Position numbers and translations under genes: made by a program. DNA of 64,000 bases from Candidatus Competibacteraceae bacterium (GTDB lineage: Bacteria; Pseudomonadota; Gammaproteobacteria; Competibacterales; Competibacteraceae): contig CP065007.1 in the NCBI GenBank assembly GCA_016699715.1, forward strand, positions 3,496,001 to 3,560,000, in the 5' to 3' direction. The notes under the pieces were generated by a model, which saw only the letters and a list, made by a program, of their open reading frames with translations, was not told the DNA's origin and did not search any database. This document shows, piece by piece, positions 52,113 through 61,007 of the stretch (positions are counted from its first letter, which is position 1; every line of letters begins with the position of its first letter).

Positions 52113-53549
52113 TCAATCACCCTTGATCCGCTGGTAGCCGGCCAGCGCCTCGGCGCGGCTGGCGGCGAAATCCACGACCGGCGACGGATAAGGCATCCCC
52201 GGCCTAAAACCCGTCGCCTGCTGTTCAAGCGGCGACAGTGCCCGGGGTTGATGGAGGGTCGGCGCGGGCAGTTTCGCCAGTTCCGGTACCCAACGGCGGA
52301 CGTAGGCGCCATCCGGGTCGAACTGCTTGCCCTGGCGGATCGGATTAAAAATACGAAAATAGGGTGCGGCGTCGGTGCCGCAGCCGGCGGTCCATTGCCA
52401 GCCGAGGGTGTTGCTGGCCAGATCGGCATCCACCAGCGTGTCCCAGAACCAGCGCGCCCCTTCCCGCCAGGGAATACGGCAGTTTTTCACCAGAAACGAA
52501 GCCACCAGCATCCGCGCCCGGTTGTGCAGCCAGCCGGTGCGCCACAGTTGGCGCATCCCGGCGTCCACCATCGGGTAGCCGGTCCGACCCTGTTGCCAGG
52601 CGCGCAGTAGATCGGCGTATTCCTCCCGCCATGGATAGGCGGCGAAGCGCTCCCGCAACGGTTGTTCCGGTGTCTGGGGCCAGTGATAGAGCACGTAGTG
52701 AGCGAACTCCCGCCAGCCGATTTCCCGCAGATAGCTTTCCGCGCCCCGGTCGCCCAGCGGATCGCCGTCCGTGGCGCCGGCGACCTCGGCCCAGATCCGC
52801 CGGGGACCGATTTCGCCGAAGTGCAGATGCGGAGACAGTCGCGATACGCCGTCCCGTCCCGGCCAGTCGCGCCCTTGCTGGTAGCCGGCCAGCCCGGATT
52901 CGCAAAACCGTTCCAGTTGTGTTTGCGCTCCCGCTTCGCCGGGCCGCCAGGCGGCGGCCAGCCCCTCGTCCCAGCGAGTGCGCGGCAGCAGCTCCAGCGC
53001 TTCCAGCGACAGCGAGTCCGGCCACTGCTCGGGACCGGGCAATGCTGGAACGGGTAGCGGCGCCGGCGGCGGCAGGCGTTGCAGGCACGCCTTCCAGAAC
53101 GGCGTAAACACCTGATAAGGTTGCCCGTCGGGCTTCAGCAGGGTCCAGGGTTCGAGCAGCAGCGCGGCTTGGCTGCTTTCGGCCAGGACGCCATCCTCGC
53201 GCAGCGCGGTCTTAATCGCACGGTCGCGGGCGATGCTGGCCGGTTCGTACAGCCGGTTCCAGTACACCGCCTTGGCGCCGGTTTCCCGCAGCAGCTCCCG
53301 CAGTGCCGCCAAGCTGTCACCCCGCCGGACGATCAGGCGCGAGCCCTGCCGCCGCAGCGCTTGATCCAACGCGGCCAAGCTATGATGCAGCCACCAGCGA
53401 GACGCCGCGCCGGGTTCCCAGGGCGCGTCCTCGCGCGGGGCATGGATGTAGACCGGGATGATGTGCCCGTGCTCGGCCGCCGCGCGGCGCAGGGCGGGAT
53501 GATCGCTAAGCCGCAGGTCGCGGCGGAACCAGACGAGGGCGATGGACAT
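52113..53549 (-). CDS. phrB: Deoxyribodipyrimidine photolyase (class I CPD photolyase)
   Basis: The enzyme repairs pyrimidine dimers using blue light and FADH-. The 478-residue protein has the N-terminal antenna domain (VWFRRDLRLSDHPAL), the FAD-binding core with SRLSPHLHFGEIGPRRIW, GYPMVDAGMRQLWRTGWLHNR, RMLVASFLVKN and the Trp-rich NTLGWQWTAGCGTDAAPYFRIFNP. The ATG at 53549 matches the family start; a longer frame upstream does not. It diverges from bfd, sharing a 120-bp upstream region. Confidence 0.93.
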   Translation of the reverse strand: MSIALVWFRRDLRLSDHPALRRAAAEHGHIIPVYIHAPREDAPWEPGAASRWWLHHSLAALDQALRRQGSRLIVRRGDSLAALRELLRETGAKAVYWNRLYEPASIARDRAIKTALREDGVLAESSQAALLLEPWTLLKPDGQPYQVFTPFWKACLQRLPPPAPLPVPALPGPEQWPDSLSLEALELLPRTRWDEGLAAAWRPGEAGAQTQLERFCESGLAGYQQGRDWPGRDGVSRLSPHLHFGEIGPRRIWAEVAGATDGDPLGDRGAESYLREIGWREFAHYVLYHWPQTPEQPLRERFAAYPWREEYADLLRAWQQGRTGYPMVDAGMRQLWRTGWLHNRARMLVASFLVKNCRIPWREGARWFWDTLVDADLASNTLGWQWTAGCGTDAAPYFRIFNPIRQGKQFDPDGAYVRRWVPELAKLPAPTLHQPRALSPLEQQATGFRPGMPYPSPVVDFAASRAEALAGYQRIKGD

Positions 53550-53669
53550 GGCGGATGGGTCGGGTCCAGGGTGGAGAGTCGGTGAAGGTTCGGCAACCAA
53601 ACCGGTTGCGGACAGTCTTTAGGGTGATCGGTCAAGGTTCTTTCAGTTCAACCGGGGAGGATGATTTCC

Positions 53670-53942
53670 ATGTTTTTATGCATCTGCAAGTCGGTTTCCG
53701 ACAAACAAGTCCGCGAGGCGGTCGATCAAGGCGCCCGCACCATCGGCGACATAAGCGCCCGCTTTGGGCTCGGCGCCGAATGCGGCAAGTGCCTGGACGA
53801 GGTGCGCCAGTTTCTCGATGCCTGTTTGCTGGCCCCGCCATCAACCCCAACGACCGCCAAGACGGCGGTTGAGGTGACGCCACCGCAGGCTACGCCCGAA
53901 CCCGTCCCGCAGCGGGCAGCCTGGTTTGCCGTGGACTTATGA
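53670..53942 (+). CDS. bfd: Bacterioferritin-associated ferredoxin
   Basis: Bfd carries a [2Fe-2S] cluster and reduces stored iron in bacterioferritin so it can be released. The 90-residue protein has the four ligands Cys4, Cys6, Cys38 and Cys41 (CIC and CGKC). A Pro/Thr-rich tail of about 35 residues follows the BFD domain. The ATG at 53670 is chosen because the ggggagg ribosome site is nine bases before it, while the ATG at 53661 would touch that site. It precedes bfr by 19 bp. Confidence 0.9.
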   Translation: MFLCICKSVSDKQVREAVDQGARTIGDISARFGLGAECGKCLDEVRQFLDACLLAPPSTPTTAKTAVEVTPPQATPEPVPQRAAWFAVDL

Positions 53943-53961
53943 TTTCCAGGAGAGCAATCCG

Positions 53962-54426
53962 ATGAAAGGCGACGCCAAGGTCATTGAGTACCTGAACAAG
54001 GCCCTCAGAAGCGAGTTGACCGCCATCAACCAATATTTCCTGCACGCTCGCATGTTCGACAACTGGGGACTCGGCAAACTGGGCAAGCACGAATACGATG
54101 AGTCGATCGACGAGATGAAGCACGCCGACCGGCTGGTGCTGCGGATTTTGGATCTGGAGGGTCTGCCCAACTTGCAGGATCTCGGCAAGCTTTACATCGG
54201 CGAAGACGTCGAGGAAATCTTCCGGGGAGATCTCAAACTTGAATACGACGCCCACCCGCTGTACCGGGAAGCCATTGGCTACTGCGAGAGTTGCGCCGAC
54301 TACGTCACCCGCGATCTGCTGGCCGCCATCCTCGCCAGCGAGGAAGAACACATCAGTTGGCTGGAAACCCAGTTGACGTTGATTGGACGCCTGGGTTTAC
54401 CTAATTACCTCCAGGCCCAGATGTGA
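53962..54426 (+). CDS. bfr: Bacterioferritin
   Basis: Bfr forms a 24-subunit shell that oxidises and stores iron and binds haem between subunits. The 154-residue protein keeps the ferroxidase ligands Glu18, Glu51 and His54 and the haem ligand Met52 (DEMKHADRL), with EHISWLETQL supplying the later Glu/His pair. The start follows caggagag. It forms an operon with bfd, the usual partner, and is the second iron-storage type in the window besides the EncFtn-like protein. Confidence 0.95.
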   Translation: MKGDAKVIEYLNKALRSELTAINQYFLHARMFDNWGLGKLGKHEYDESIDEMKHADRLVLRILDLEGLPNLQDLGKLYIGEDVEEIFRGDLKLEYDAHPLYREAIGYCESCADYVTRDLLAAILASEEEHISWLETQLTLIGRLGLPNYLQAQM

Positions 54427-54594
54427 GGCTGCTCCACCGTTGCCCAGCACTGGCCGGGTGCGGGTCGGACTGCTGTAGGCGGTGGTTTCGTGCTACGATT
54501 CCACCAAATGGCCTGTCGTGCCAAACCAACATCATCCGCCGGAGCGCGTCGCTGTGCCCCGGCCATCAGAATGAAAAATTTTGGGGAGTCGCCG

Positions 54595-55875
54595 ATGCTG
54601 ATCTATAACCTCTTTCCCTTGTTGACCGGGCCGTTCGGGGACTGGGAACCGCACTTCAAACGGGCCGCCGACATGGGGTTCGACTGGATTTTTGTTAATC
54701 CGGTCCAGAAACCCGGTTCCTCGGGCAGCCTCTATTCCATCGCCGACTACTTCAAACTCAATCCCCTGATGGTGGACCCGGCGTCCAAGCTTTCCCCCGA
54801 GCAACAGATCCAGGGAGCGCTTGCCGCCGCCGACCGGCTGGGTCTCAAGGTGATGGTGGACCTGGTGATCAACCATTGCGCCTTCGACTCCGAACTGACG
54901 CGCGAGCACCGCGAGTGGTTCATGGAGGAAAACGGCGACATCGCCCATCCGTTCTGCATGGAGGACGGTCGCAAAGTGGTATGGGGCGACCTGGTCCGCT
55001 TCAACCACCAGCACACCTCCGATCCGGAAGGGCTCTACCTCTTCTTCTACAAGATCGTCGAATATCTGCTGAAACTGGGCTTCAAGGGCTTCCGCTGCGA
55101 TGCGGCCTATCAGATTCCCGGTCATATCTGGGGACGGCTGATCCGTGAGATCCGGCAAAAATATCCGGATACGGTATTTACCGCCGAGACTCTGGGTTGT
55201 ACCGCCGACCAGACCAAGCAGACCGCCCAGGCCGGTTTCGATTACGTCTTCAACAGCTCCAAGTGGTGGGATTTCCACGGGGCCTGGCTGCTGGAGCAGT
55301 ATCAACTGGTCCGCGACATCGCCCCGTCCATCAGCTTCGCCGAGAGCCACGATACCGATCGGCTGTTCCAGGAAGTCAACGGCAACGTGGCGGCGATGAA
55401 GCAGCGCTATCTGTTCTCCGCCCTGTTTTCCGCCGGCGTCATGATGCCGATTGGGTTCGAGTATGGGTTCCGTCGCCGCCTGCATGTGGTCAATACCCGC
55501 CCCGGCGACTGGGAACAACCCAACGCCGATTTGTGCGAGTTCATCACCGCCGTCAATGCGATCAAGCGCCAGTACGCCATTTTCCGGGAGGAATCCCCGA
55601 CCACGATCCTGCCCTACCAGAATCCCAATATTCTGCTCATGTGGAAAGCGTCGGTTCGTACCCACGAAGAAGCACTGATCATCCTCAATAAAGATCCCTG
55701 GAACCATCAGTACTTCTACGCCGAAAATCTGGGCACCTACATCCAGGCCGGTGCTCCGCTGCTGGATGTGTCGCCGGAACATACCCTGGAATACATTCCC
55801 CGACCCTTCGGTTACGATTTGCGGCCAGGCCAGGCTTTCGTGATGGTCGCCAGCCGCGATCATTTGCCGGCTTAA
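54595..55875 (+). CDS. GH13 alpha-amylase-family protein, subfamily unclear
   Basis: The 426-residue protein is a compact GH13 barrel with MVDLVINHCAFDSEL, Asp169 as nucleophile (GFRCDAAYQIPG), Glu198 as acid/base (TAETLGC) and Asp253 (AESHDTDRLF). It lacks an N-terminal starch-binding module and has only a short C-terminal beta domain (ILNKDPWNHQYFY). The combination suggests a glucan-acting hydrolase or transferase such as a maltosyltransferase-like enzyme, but it is much shorter than GlgE. The ATG at 54595 has a ggggag site seven bases before; 54571 is an alternative. It opens a glycogen cluster with glgA and two GH57 genes. Confidence 0.8.
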   Translation: MLIYNLFPLLTGPFGDWEPHFKRAADMGFDWIFVNPVQKPGSSGSLYSIADYFKLNPLMVDPASKLSPEQQIQGALAAADRLGLKVMVDLVINHCAFDSELTREHREWFMEENGDIAHPFCMEDGRKVVWGDLVRFNHQHTSDPEGLYLFFYKIVEYLLKLGFKGFRCDAAYQIPGHIWGRLIREIRQKYPDTVFTAETLGCTADQTKQTAQAGFDYVFNSSKWWDFHGAWLLEQYQLVRDIAPSISFAESHDTDRLFQEVNGNVAAMKQRYLFSALFSAGVMMPIGFEYGFRRRLHVVNTRPGDWEQPNADLCEFITAVNAIKRQYAIFREESPTTILPYQNPNILLMWKASVRTHEEALIILNKDPWNHQYFYAENLGTYIQAGAPLLDVSPEHTLEYIPRPFGYDLRPGQAFVMVASRDHLPA

Positions 55876-55979
55876 CGGGGAGAGGCGCGCGGGCGCGGCT
55901 CGAGTCTTCATTCTGGAGTAGGGGTGGCCCGGACTGCCGCGTCCGGCCTAGGAACCCGACATAATACAGGACGGCAGTT

Positions 55980-57452
55980 ATGTATATCGTTCAAATTGCT
56001 ACTGAATGCGCACCAGTGGCTAAAGTTGGCGGGTTGGCGGACGTGATTTTCGGCCTGAGCCGGGAGCTGGAAATTCGCGGCAACGAGGTCCAGATTATCC
56101 TGCCAAAGTACGACTGCATGCGCTATGACCAGATCTGGGGCTTGCAAGTCACCATGAAGGATCTGTGGGTCCCCTGGTACAACGGCGCCGTGCATTGCTC
56201 GGTCTGGTTCGGCTTCGTCCATGGTCGCAAATGTTTTTTCATCGAGCCGCACTCCCCGGACAATTTCTTCAACCGCGGGCATTACTACGGCTTCTCGGAC
56301 GATGTCAGCCGCTTTGCGTTCTTCAGCAAGGCGGCTTTGGAATTCCTGCTCAAGGACAACCGTCGTCCCGATATCATCCATTGCCACGACTGGCAGACCG
56401 GGCTGGTGCCGGTGCTGTTGTTCGAACAGTACGCGCACGGCGGGCTGCACTGGCAGCGGGTCTGCTACACCATCCACAACTTCAAACATCAGGGTTTGAC
56501 CGGCGAGTACGTGCTGTGGGCGACCGGCCTAACCAATATCGCTCACTATTTCAACTTCGACCGGCTGCGCGACAACTTCAACCACACGGCCGTCAGCTTG
56601 ATGAAGGGCGGCATCGTCTATTCGAATTTCGTGACCACGGTGTCGCCGACCCACGCACACGAGGCGCGTTTCACCGAGCAGGGCAGTGGGCTGAACCATG
56701 CGCTGAACGTGCATAACAGCAAGTTCGGTGGGGTGCTGAACGGCATCGATTACGAGATCTGGAACCCGGAAATCGACCCGCATATTCCCAGCCGCTACGG
56801 CATCGATACCCTGGATGACAAATATGCCAACAAGGAAGCGTTGCGCGATCGGCTATGGCTGAGCAAGGAGTTCAAGCCGATCATCGCCTACGTCGGCCGG
56901 CTCGATAGTCAGAAAGGCGTCCATCTGATCCATCACGCCATTTTTTACGCCCTGCGCAACAATGCCCAGTTCGTGTTGCTCGGCTCCAGTCCAGACCCGC
57001 ACATCAACCATCATTTCTGGAATTTGAAGCGGCATCTCAATGACAGCCCGGATTGTCACCTGGAGCTGGGCTTCGATGAGGAGTTATCGCACTTGATCTA
57101 TGCCGGGGCGGACATGGTGGTCATGCCTAGCCTGTTCGAGCCCTGCGGGTTGACCCAGATGATTGCGTTGAAATACGGCACGGTGCCGATTGTGAGTGAG
57201 GTCGGCGGCCTCAAGGATACGGTGTTCGACAAGGATTACTCCCACAAACCGTTCGAGGAGCGCAACGGCTATGTTTTCCAGGGGGTCGATCACGCCGGCA
57301 TCGAGTCGGCCATGCACCGCGCCATTGCCTTGTGGCATAACTATCCGGACGATTTCCGCCGCCTGATGATCCACGGCATGAGCTACGATTATTCGTGGGC
57401 TCGGCCGGGCCAGGATTACCTGAACATCTACGAGCACATCCGTTGCAAGTAA
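55980..57452 (+). CDS. glgA: Glycogen synthase
   Basis: GlgA (GT5) extends alpha-1,4-glucan using a nucleotide-sugar donor. The 490-residue protein has the N-terminal donor loop KVGGLADVIFGLS with Lys15, HCHDWQTGLVPVLL, GVLNGIDYEIWNP, YVGRLDSQKGVHLI and the catalytic EPCGLTQMIALKYGTVPIVSEVGGLKD (in part). Details such as FNRGHYYGF and the DFRRLMIHGMSYDYSW end resemble cyanobacterial-type GlgA rather than E. coli GlgA. It follows the GH13 gene by 104 bp and precedes a GH57 gene, all on the same strand. Confidence 0.92.
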   Translation: MYIVQIATECAPVAKVGGLADVIFGLSRELEIRGNEVQIILPKYDCMRYDQIWGLQVTMKDLWVPWYNGAVHCSVWFGFVHGRKCFFIEPHSPDNFFNRGHYYGFSDDVSRFAFFSKAALEFLLKDNRRPDIIHCHDWQTGLVPVLLFEQYAHGGLHWQRVCYTIHNFKHQGLTGEYVLWATGLTNIAHYFNFDRLRDNFNHTAVSLMKGGIVYSNFVTTVSPTHAHEARFTEQGSGLNHALNVHNSKFGGVLNGIDYEIWNPEIDPHIPSRYGIDTLDDKYANKEALRDRLWLSKEFKPIIAYVGRLDSQKGVHLIHHAIFYALRNNAQFVLLGSSPDPHINHHFWNLKRHLNDSPDCHLELGFDEELSHLIYAGADMVVMPSLFEPCGLTQMIALKYGTVPIVSEVGGLKDTVFDKDYSHKPFEERNGYVFQGVDHAGIESAMHRAIALWHNYPDDFRRLMIHGMSYDYSWARPGQDYLNIYEHIRCK

Positions 57453-57567
57453 ACGATCGGGCGCATCGCCGTCGCCGGTGGTCGCGCCCGAGATTGCATG
57501 GGGTCCAGGCGTCGGGCCAGCCGCCAGTCCCCGATTCATCCAGCCATTGTCCAGGAGAACGCCACGC

Positions 57568-59034
57568 ATGAGCCAGCTTCCAGAGTACGTTGACGGTTTG
57601 CCGAATATCTGCGGTTCGGAGCCGCTCGTGGAAGAGACTTTGCGCGCCGGTCGCGCCCGCCCGGTGTTTCTGCCGGAAAGCCGCGTTGATTTCGGCCACA
57701 TCCGCGCCGCCTGCGCCATCGCCCTGCACATGCATCAGCCCTTGATTCCAGCCGGTGGCGGCGATTTGCACACCGCGGCTATCATCAGCAATCTCCAGTA
57801 CATGATGGAGAATCAGGGTATTGGTGATAATTACAATGCGCCGGTGTTTCATTGGTGCTACAAGCGCATCGGTGAGTTTGTCCCGCAATTGATCGAGGAG
57901 GGCAAGGAGCCACGCGTGATGCTGGAATATTCCGGCACGCTGTTTCACGGCTTGCGCGCCATGGGCCTGCACGATGCGCTCGATGCGCTCAAGAATGCGA
58001 CCTGCAACCCGGCCTACCGGCGGGGGGTGGAATGGCTGGGTTGTCCATGGGGCCATGCGGTGGCGCCTTCGACGCCCGCGCAGGATTTCCGCCTCCACGT
58101 CAAGGCTTGGCAACAGCATTTCGCCGCCATCTTCGGGCTGGAGGCGCTGGAGCGGGTGCGCGGGTTTTCACCCTCGGAAATGGCTCTGCCCAACCATCCC
58201 GATATTGCCTACGAGTACATCAAGACCTTGGTGGACTGCGGCTATCAATGGCTGCTGGTGCAGGAACACACCGTGGAGCAGCCGGAAAATGGCTCGGGGC
58301 CGGAGAAAAAGCACCTGCCGCACCGGTTGGTCTGCACCAATTCCAAGGGCGAAACGGTCAGCATCATCGCCATCATCAAGACCCAGGGCAGCGACACCAA
58401 GCTGGTGGCGCAGATGCAGCCCTACTACGAAGCCAAGAGCCTGTCACGCTGGGAACTGGCGGGAAAATCGGTGCCACCGCTGGTGACCCAGATCGCCGAT
58501 GGCGAGAACGGCGGGGTGATGATGAACGAGTTCCCCGGCAAGTTCTTCGATTCGGTGAACGAGGCTTCGGGGTCCGACACGCCGTTCATGAACGCCACCG
58601 AGTATCTGGAGCATCTATTTGCCCTGGGGATCAAGGAAACCGACCTGCCGGTGCTCCAACCGCAGTTCCAAAAACGAATCTGGGACCGGTTTCAGCCGGG
58701 TGGCGGGCCGGAAAAGCTGGAGAAGGTCATCGCCGAACTCAAGCAGGAAGACGGTCGCTTCCACATGGATGGCGGCAGTTGGACCAACGATATTTCCTGG
58801 GTGCGCGGCTACGACAACGTGCTCGGGCCGATGGAAAAGGCCAGCTCGCAATTCTTCGAGAAGGTGCTGAAGCCGAAGAAGGTCTCTCCCAACGATCCGC
58901 GTTTTCGCAATGCGCTGTTCCATCTGATGTGTTCGCAGACCAGTTGCTATCGCTACTGGGGGCAGGGGCTGTGGACCGATTACGGCCGCGAAATCTGTCG
59001 GCGGGCCAGCAGCATCGTCGAAACCGATTTTTAG
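57568..59034 (+). CDS. GH57 family glycoside hydrolase (large)
   Basis: The 488-residue protein starts its catalytic domain at about residue 48 (CAIALHMHQPLIPAGGGDLHTA) with the GH57 His-Gln-Pro motif. The nucleophile is probably Glu204 in GFSPSEMALP and the acid/base Asp311 in QIADGENGG. GH57 enzymes act on alpha-glucans as amylases, 4-alpha-glucanotransferases or branching enzymes; which one cannot be told from sequence alone. The ATG at 57568 follows aggag. Adjacency to glgA and a second GH57 gene suggests a role in glycogen structure. Confidence 0.82.
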   Translation: MSQLPEYVDGLPNICGSEPLVEETLRAGRARPVFLPESRVDFGHIRAACAIALHMHQPLIPAGGGDLHTAAIISNLQYMMENQGIGDNYNAPVFHWCYKRIGEFVPQLIEEGKEPRVMLEYSGTLFHGLRAMGLHDALDALKNATCNPAYRRGVEWLGCPWGHAVAPSTPAQDFRLHVKAWQQHFAAIFGLEALERVRGFSPSEMALPNHPDIAYEYIKTLVDCGYQWLLVQEHTVEQPENGSGPEKKHLPHRLVCTNSKGETVSIIAIIKTQGSDTKLVAQMQPYYEAKSLSRWELAGKSVPPLVTQIADGENGGVMMNEFPGKFFDSVNEASGSDTPFMNATEYLEHLFALGIKETDLPVLQPQFQKRIWDRFQPGGGPEKLEKVIAELKQEDGRFHMDGGSWTNDISWVRGYDNVLGPMEKASSQFFEKVLKPKKVSPNDPRFRNALFHLMCSQTSCYRYWGQGLWTDYGREICRRASSIVETDF

Positions 59035-59154
59035 CCATCCGGGCTATTCCGCCGTGCCGGTTTCCGATTTATCATTATAAAAAGTAGGGTCGTGGCGGGC
59101 GCCGAGGTCTTCCCGGCGCCGATTGCCGACGAATCACAGGAGGAGGCATGAATC

Positions 59155-60342
59155 ATGGCGGACACCTTCTATCATGCGCTGGTGCTGAATCTGCACCAGC
59201 CACCCGGCAATCTGGAGCATTTGTGGGAGCACAACGAATGGGAGGCCAGGGAAATTCTGTTTGCCATGGACCGTATTCCCCGTTCGCTGTGGGATTACCA
59301 GGACATCGGCCGGATTCACTTGGCGCTGTCCGGCACCTTATTGGAGGTGCTGTCGAATCCCGATTTTCAAAACCGGGTGTACGGAGCCGTGGATTGCGGC
59401 TCGTTGCTCTGGTATCTGCAAAATAACCGGGTCATCGATATTCTCGGCACCGGTTACTATCATCCCGTATTGCCGTTAATCCCGCCCGCCGACTGGGAGG
59501 CTCACTTGGACCGCTGGCAAAGGATTGCCCGCCATTTGTTCTTTCGCGGTAATTTTCAGGGATTTTGGCCGCCGGAGATGGGGTTCCGCATGGAGATGAT
59601 CCCCTTGCTGCGCCGGATGGGTTACCGCTTCGTGCTGGTCGATTGCGAGCATGTGCGACCCGTCACGCCGATGAGCTGGCAGGAATTGCGCTACCGGCCG
59701 CACATCGCTCGATTCGGCGATGAGGAAATCATCGTGATCGTGCGGGACCGGGAGCTGTCGAATGCCCAGGAGTCGGGCATGGAGCTGCAATGGTTCGTTC
59801 GGGAGGTCCAGGAGCGGACGAAAGAGTGCGATTTTGCGCCGCTGGTGATGACTTGCACCGATGGTGGAAACGGCGGCTGGTTTCGCAACGTCACCCCCGG
59901 TAGCAACTTCTGGGACGCCTTTTACAAGCCGTTGTTGAGTGCGGCGCGTGCCGGCCAGCACGCGATCCGACCGACCTTCATCAAGGATTATCTCGATCGA
60001 TTCGGCGCCGACGGCGAGGTGACGGTTGGGCCGGGCGCGTGGAACACCGGCTGGCATGACGGTCGCGATTTCCTGCAATGGAAGGGTTCGCCGGCGCAGC
60101 AAGATGCGCTGACGCGGGTCGATGAGATCAGCCAGGCCGTGCAAGCCGCGCTGCGCAACGCCGCCTATATCGGTTCGCGCAGTCCGGAGTTGCTCGATTT
60201 GCTGGAGGACGCGCACTGGCGAGTGTTGCGGGCGGAAACCAGTTGCAATTTTTTCTGGGGCGATGCCTGGGTGATGCGTTGCCACGCCGATCTCGACCAG
60301 GCCTGCGAATGCCTGGAGCGAGCCAACGCTTGTTTCGTCTGA
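59155..60342 (+). CDS. GH57 family glycoside hydrolase (small)
   Basis: The 395-residue protein starts ALVLNLHQPPGNLEHLWEHNE, with a GH57 HQP motif at about residue 14. The probable nucleophile is Glu141 (FWPPEMGFR) and the acid/base Asp236 (TCTDGGNGG). It is shorter than the neighbouring GH57 protein and shares little beyond the motifs, so the two are not a simple duplication. An ATG at 59148 in another frame lies closer to the ribosome site, but only the 59155 frame encodes the protein. It is the last gene of the cluster. Confidence 0.82.
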   Translation: MADTFYHALVLNLHQPPGNLEHLWEHNEWEAREILFAMDRIPRSLWDYQDIGRIHLALSGTLLEVLSNPDFQNRVYGAVDCGSLLWYLQNNRVIDILGTGYYHPVLPLIPPADWEAHLDRWQRIARHLFFRGNFQGFWPPEMGFRMEMIPLLRRMGYRFVLVDCEHVRPVTPMSWQELRYRPHIARFGDEEIIVIVRDRELSNAQESGMELQWFVREVQERTKECDFAPLVMTCTDGGNGGWFRNVTPGSNFWDAFYKPLLSAARAGQHAIRPTFIKDYLDRFGADGEVTVGPGAWNTGWHDGRDFLQWKGSPAQQDALTRVDEISQAVQAALRNAAYIGSRSPELLDLLEDAHWRVLRAETSCNFFWGDAWVMRCHADLDQACECLERANACFV

Positions 60343-60352
60343 ACGAATCCAT

Positions 60353-60390
60353 CAAGGAGGGGGTAGCGAGCAACCGCTTTAACCCCCTTG
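60353..60390. terminator. Hairpin between the GH57 gene and the convergent tlpA-like gene
   Basis: The sequence caaggagggggt can pair with acccccttg around an inner agcg/cgct stem. It lies 10 bp after the GH57 stop and 10 bp before the end of the tlpA-like gene on the other strand. No T-run follows, so it is only a possible terminator. Confidence 0.4.
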
Positions 60391-60400
60391 TCCCCACACG

Positions 60401-60901
60401 CTACAACATTCCCGCAATCGTGTTCCGCAGTTCGGACATGTCCAGTAAGCCCAGTCGATATTGCACGATGCGCCCCTCCGGCGAGACCAGCACCGAGGTG
60501 GGGGTCAGCTGTACATTGTCGAACTCGCGGGCGATGCGTTCCTCGCTATCCAGGACGATGGGATAGGGGATTTGTCGTTGCCGCGCCATGGTGCGTACTT
60601 GCTCTGGTGGATCGTAGGCCATGGCGACTCCAATGATTTCCAAGCCTTTCGGGTTTAGTTCCCGATAAAGTTCGATCAAGTGCGGTATTTCCTCGACGCA
60701 GGACGGGCAGGTCGTCGCCCAAAACGTGACCAGCACCGGTTTGCCACGTAGCTGCTTCAGGGTCAAGGTACGGCCGTCCAGGGTTTGACCGACCAGCGGC
60801 GGCGCCTCGCGTAGGCTAGCGGGCATGAACCAGACCGCGGCGAATGCCAGAACCACCACCAGCGCAAGGCCGGCGATGGCGGTTTCTTTGTGCAATTTCA
60901 C
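60401..60901 (-). CDS. TlpA/ResA-like thioredoxin-fold protein
   Basis: The 166-residue protein has an N-terminal membrane helix (AIAGLALVVVLAFAAVWF, about 8-25) and a thioredoxin domain facing the periplasm with the active site Cys65-Pro-Ser-Cys68 (FWATTCPSCVEEIPHL). The cis-proline segment is VQLTPTSVLVSPEG. It probably passes reducing power to periplasmic disulfides, for example in cytochrome c assembly. It is distinct from the TlpA-like protein at 31495. The intact IS982 element lies about 100 bp upstream of its start. Confidence 0.88.
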   Translation of the reverse strand: MKLHKETAIAGLALVVVLAFAAVWFMPASLREAPPLVGQTLDGRTLTLKQLRGKPVLVTFWATTCPSCVEEIPHLIELYRELNPKGLEIIGVAMAYDPPEQVRTMARQRQIPYPIVLDSEERIAREFDNVQLTPTSVLVSPEGRIVQYRLGLLDMSELRNTIAGML

Positions 60902-61007
60902 GGCAAGGATCTCCCGCTATGATGGGGTTGCGGTGGAGGTCGGTCGAAATACCGAACCAGTGCCGGGATGAGACCGCCGCAACCGTCAAAAGTGGCGGCG
61001 TAATTAT

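Noticed and set aside
54595..55875. Identification of the GH13 protein as GlgE
   Set aside because: It is about 230 residues shorter than GlgE and lacks the N-terminal domain; no pep2 or treS gene is next to it.
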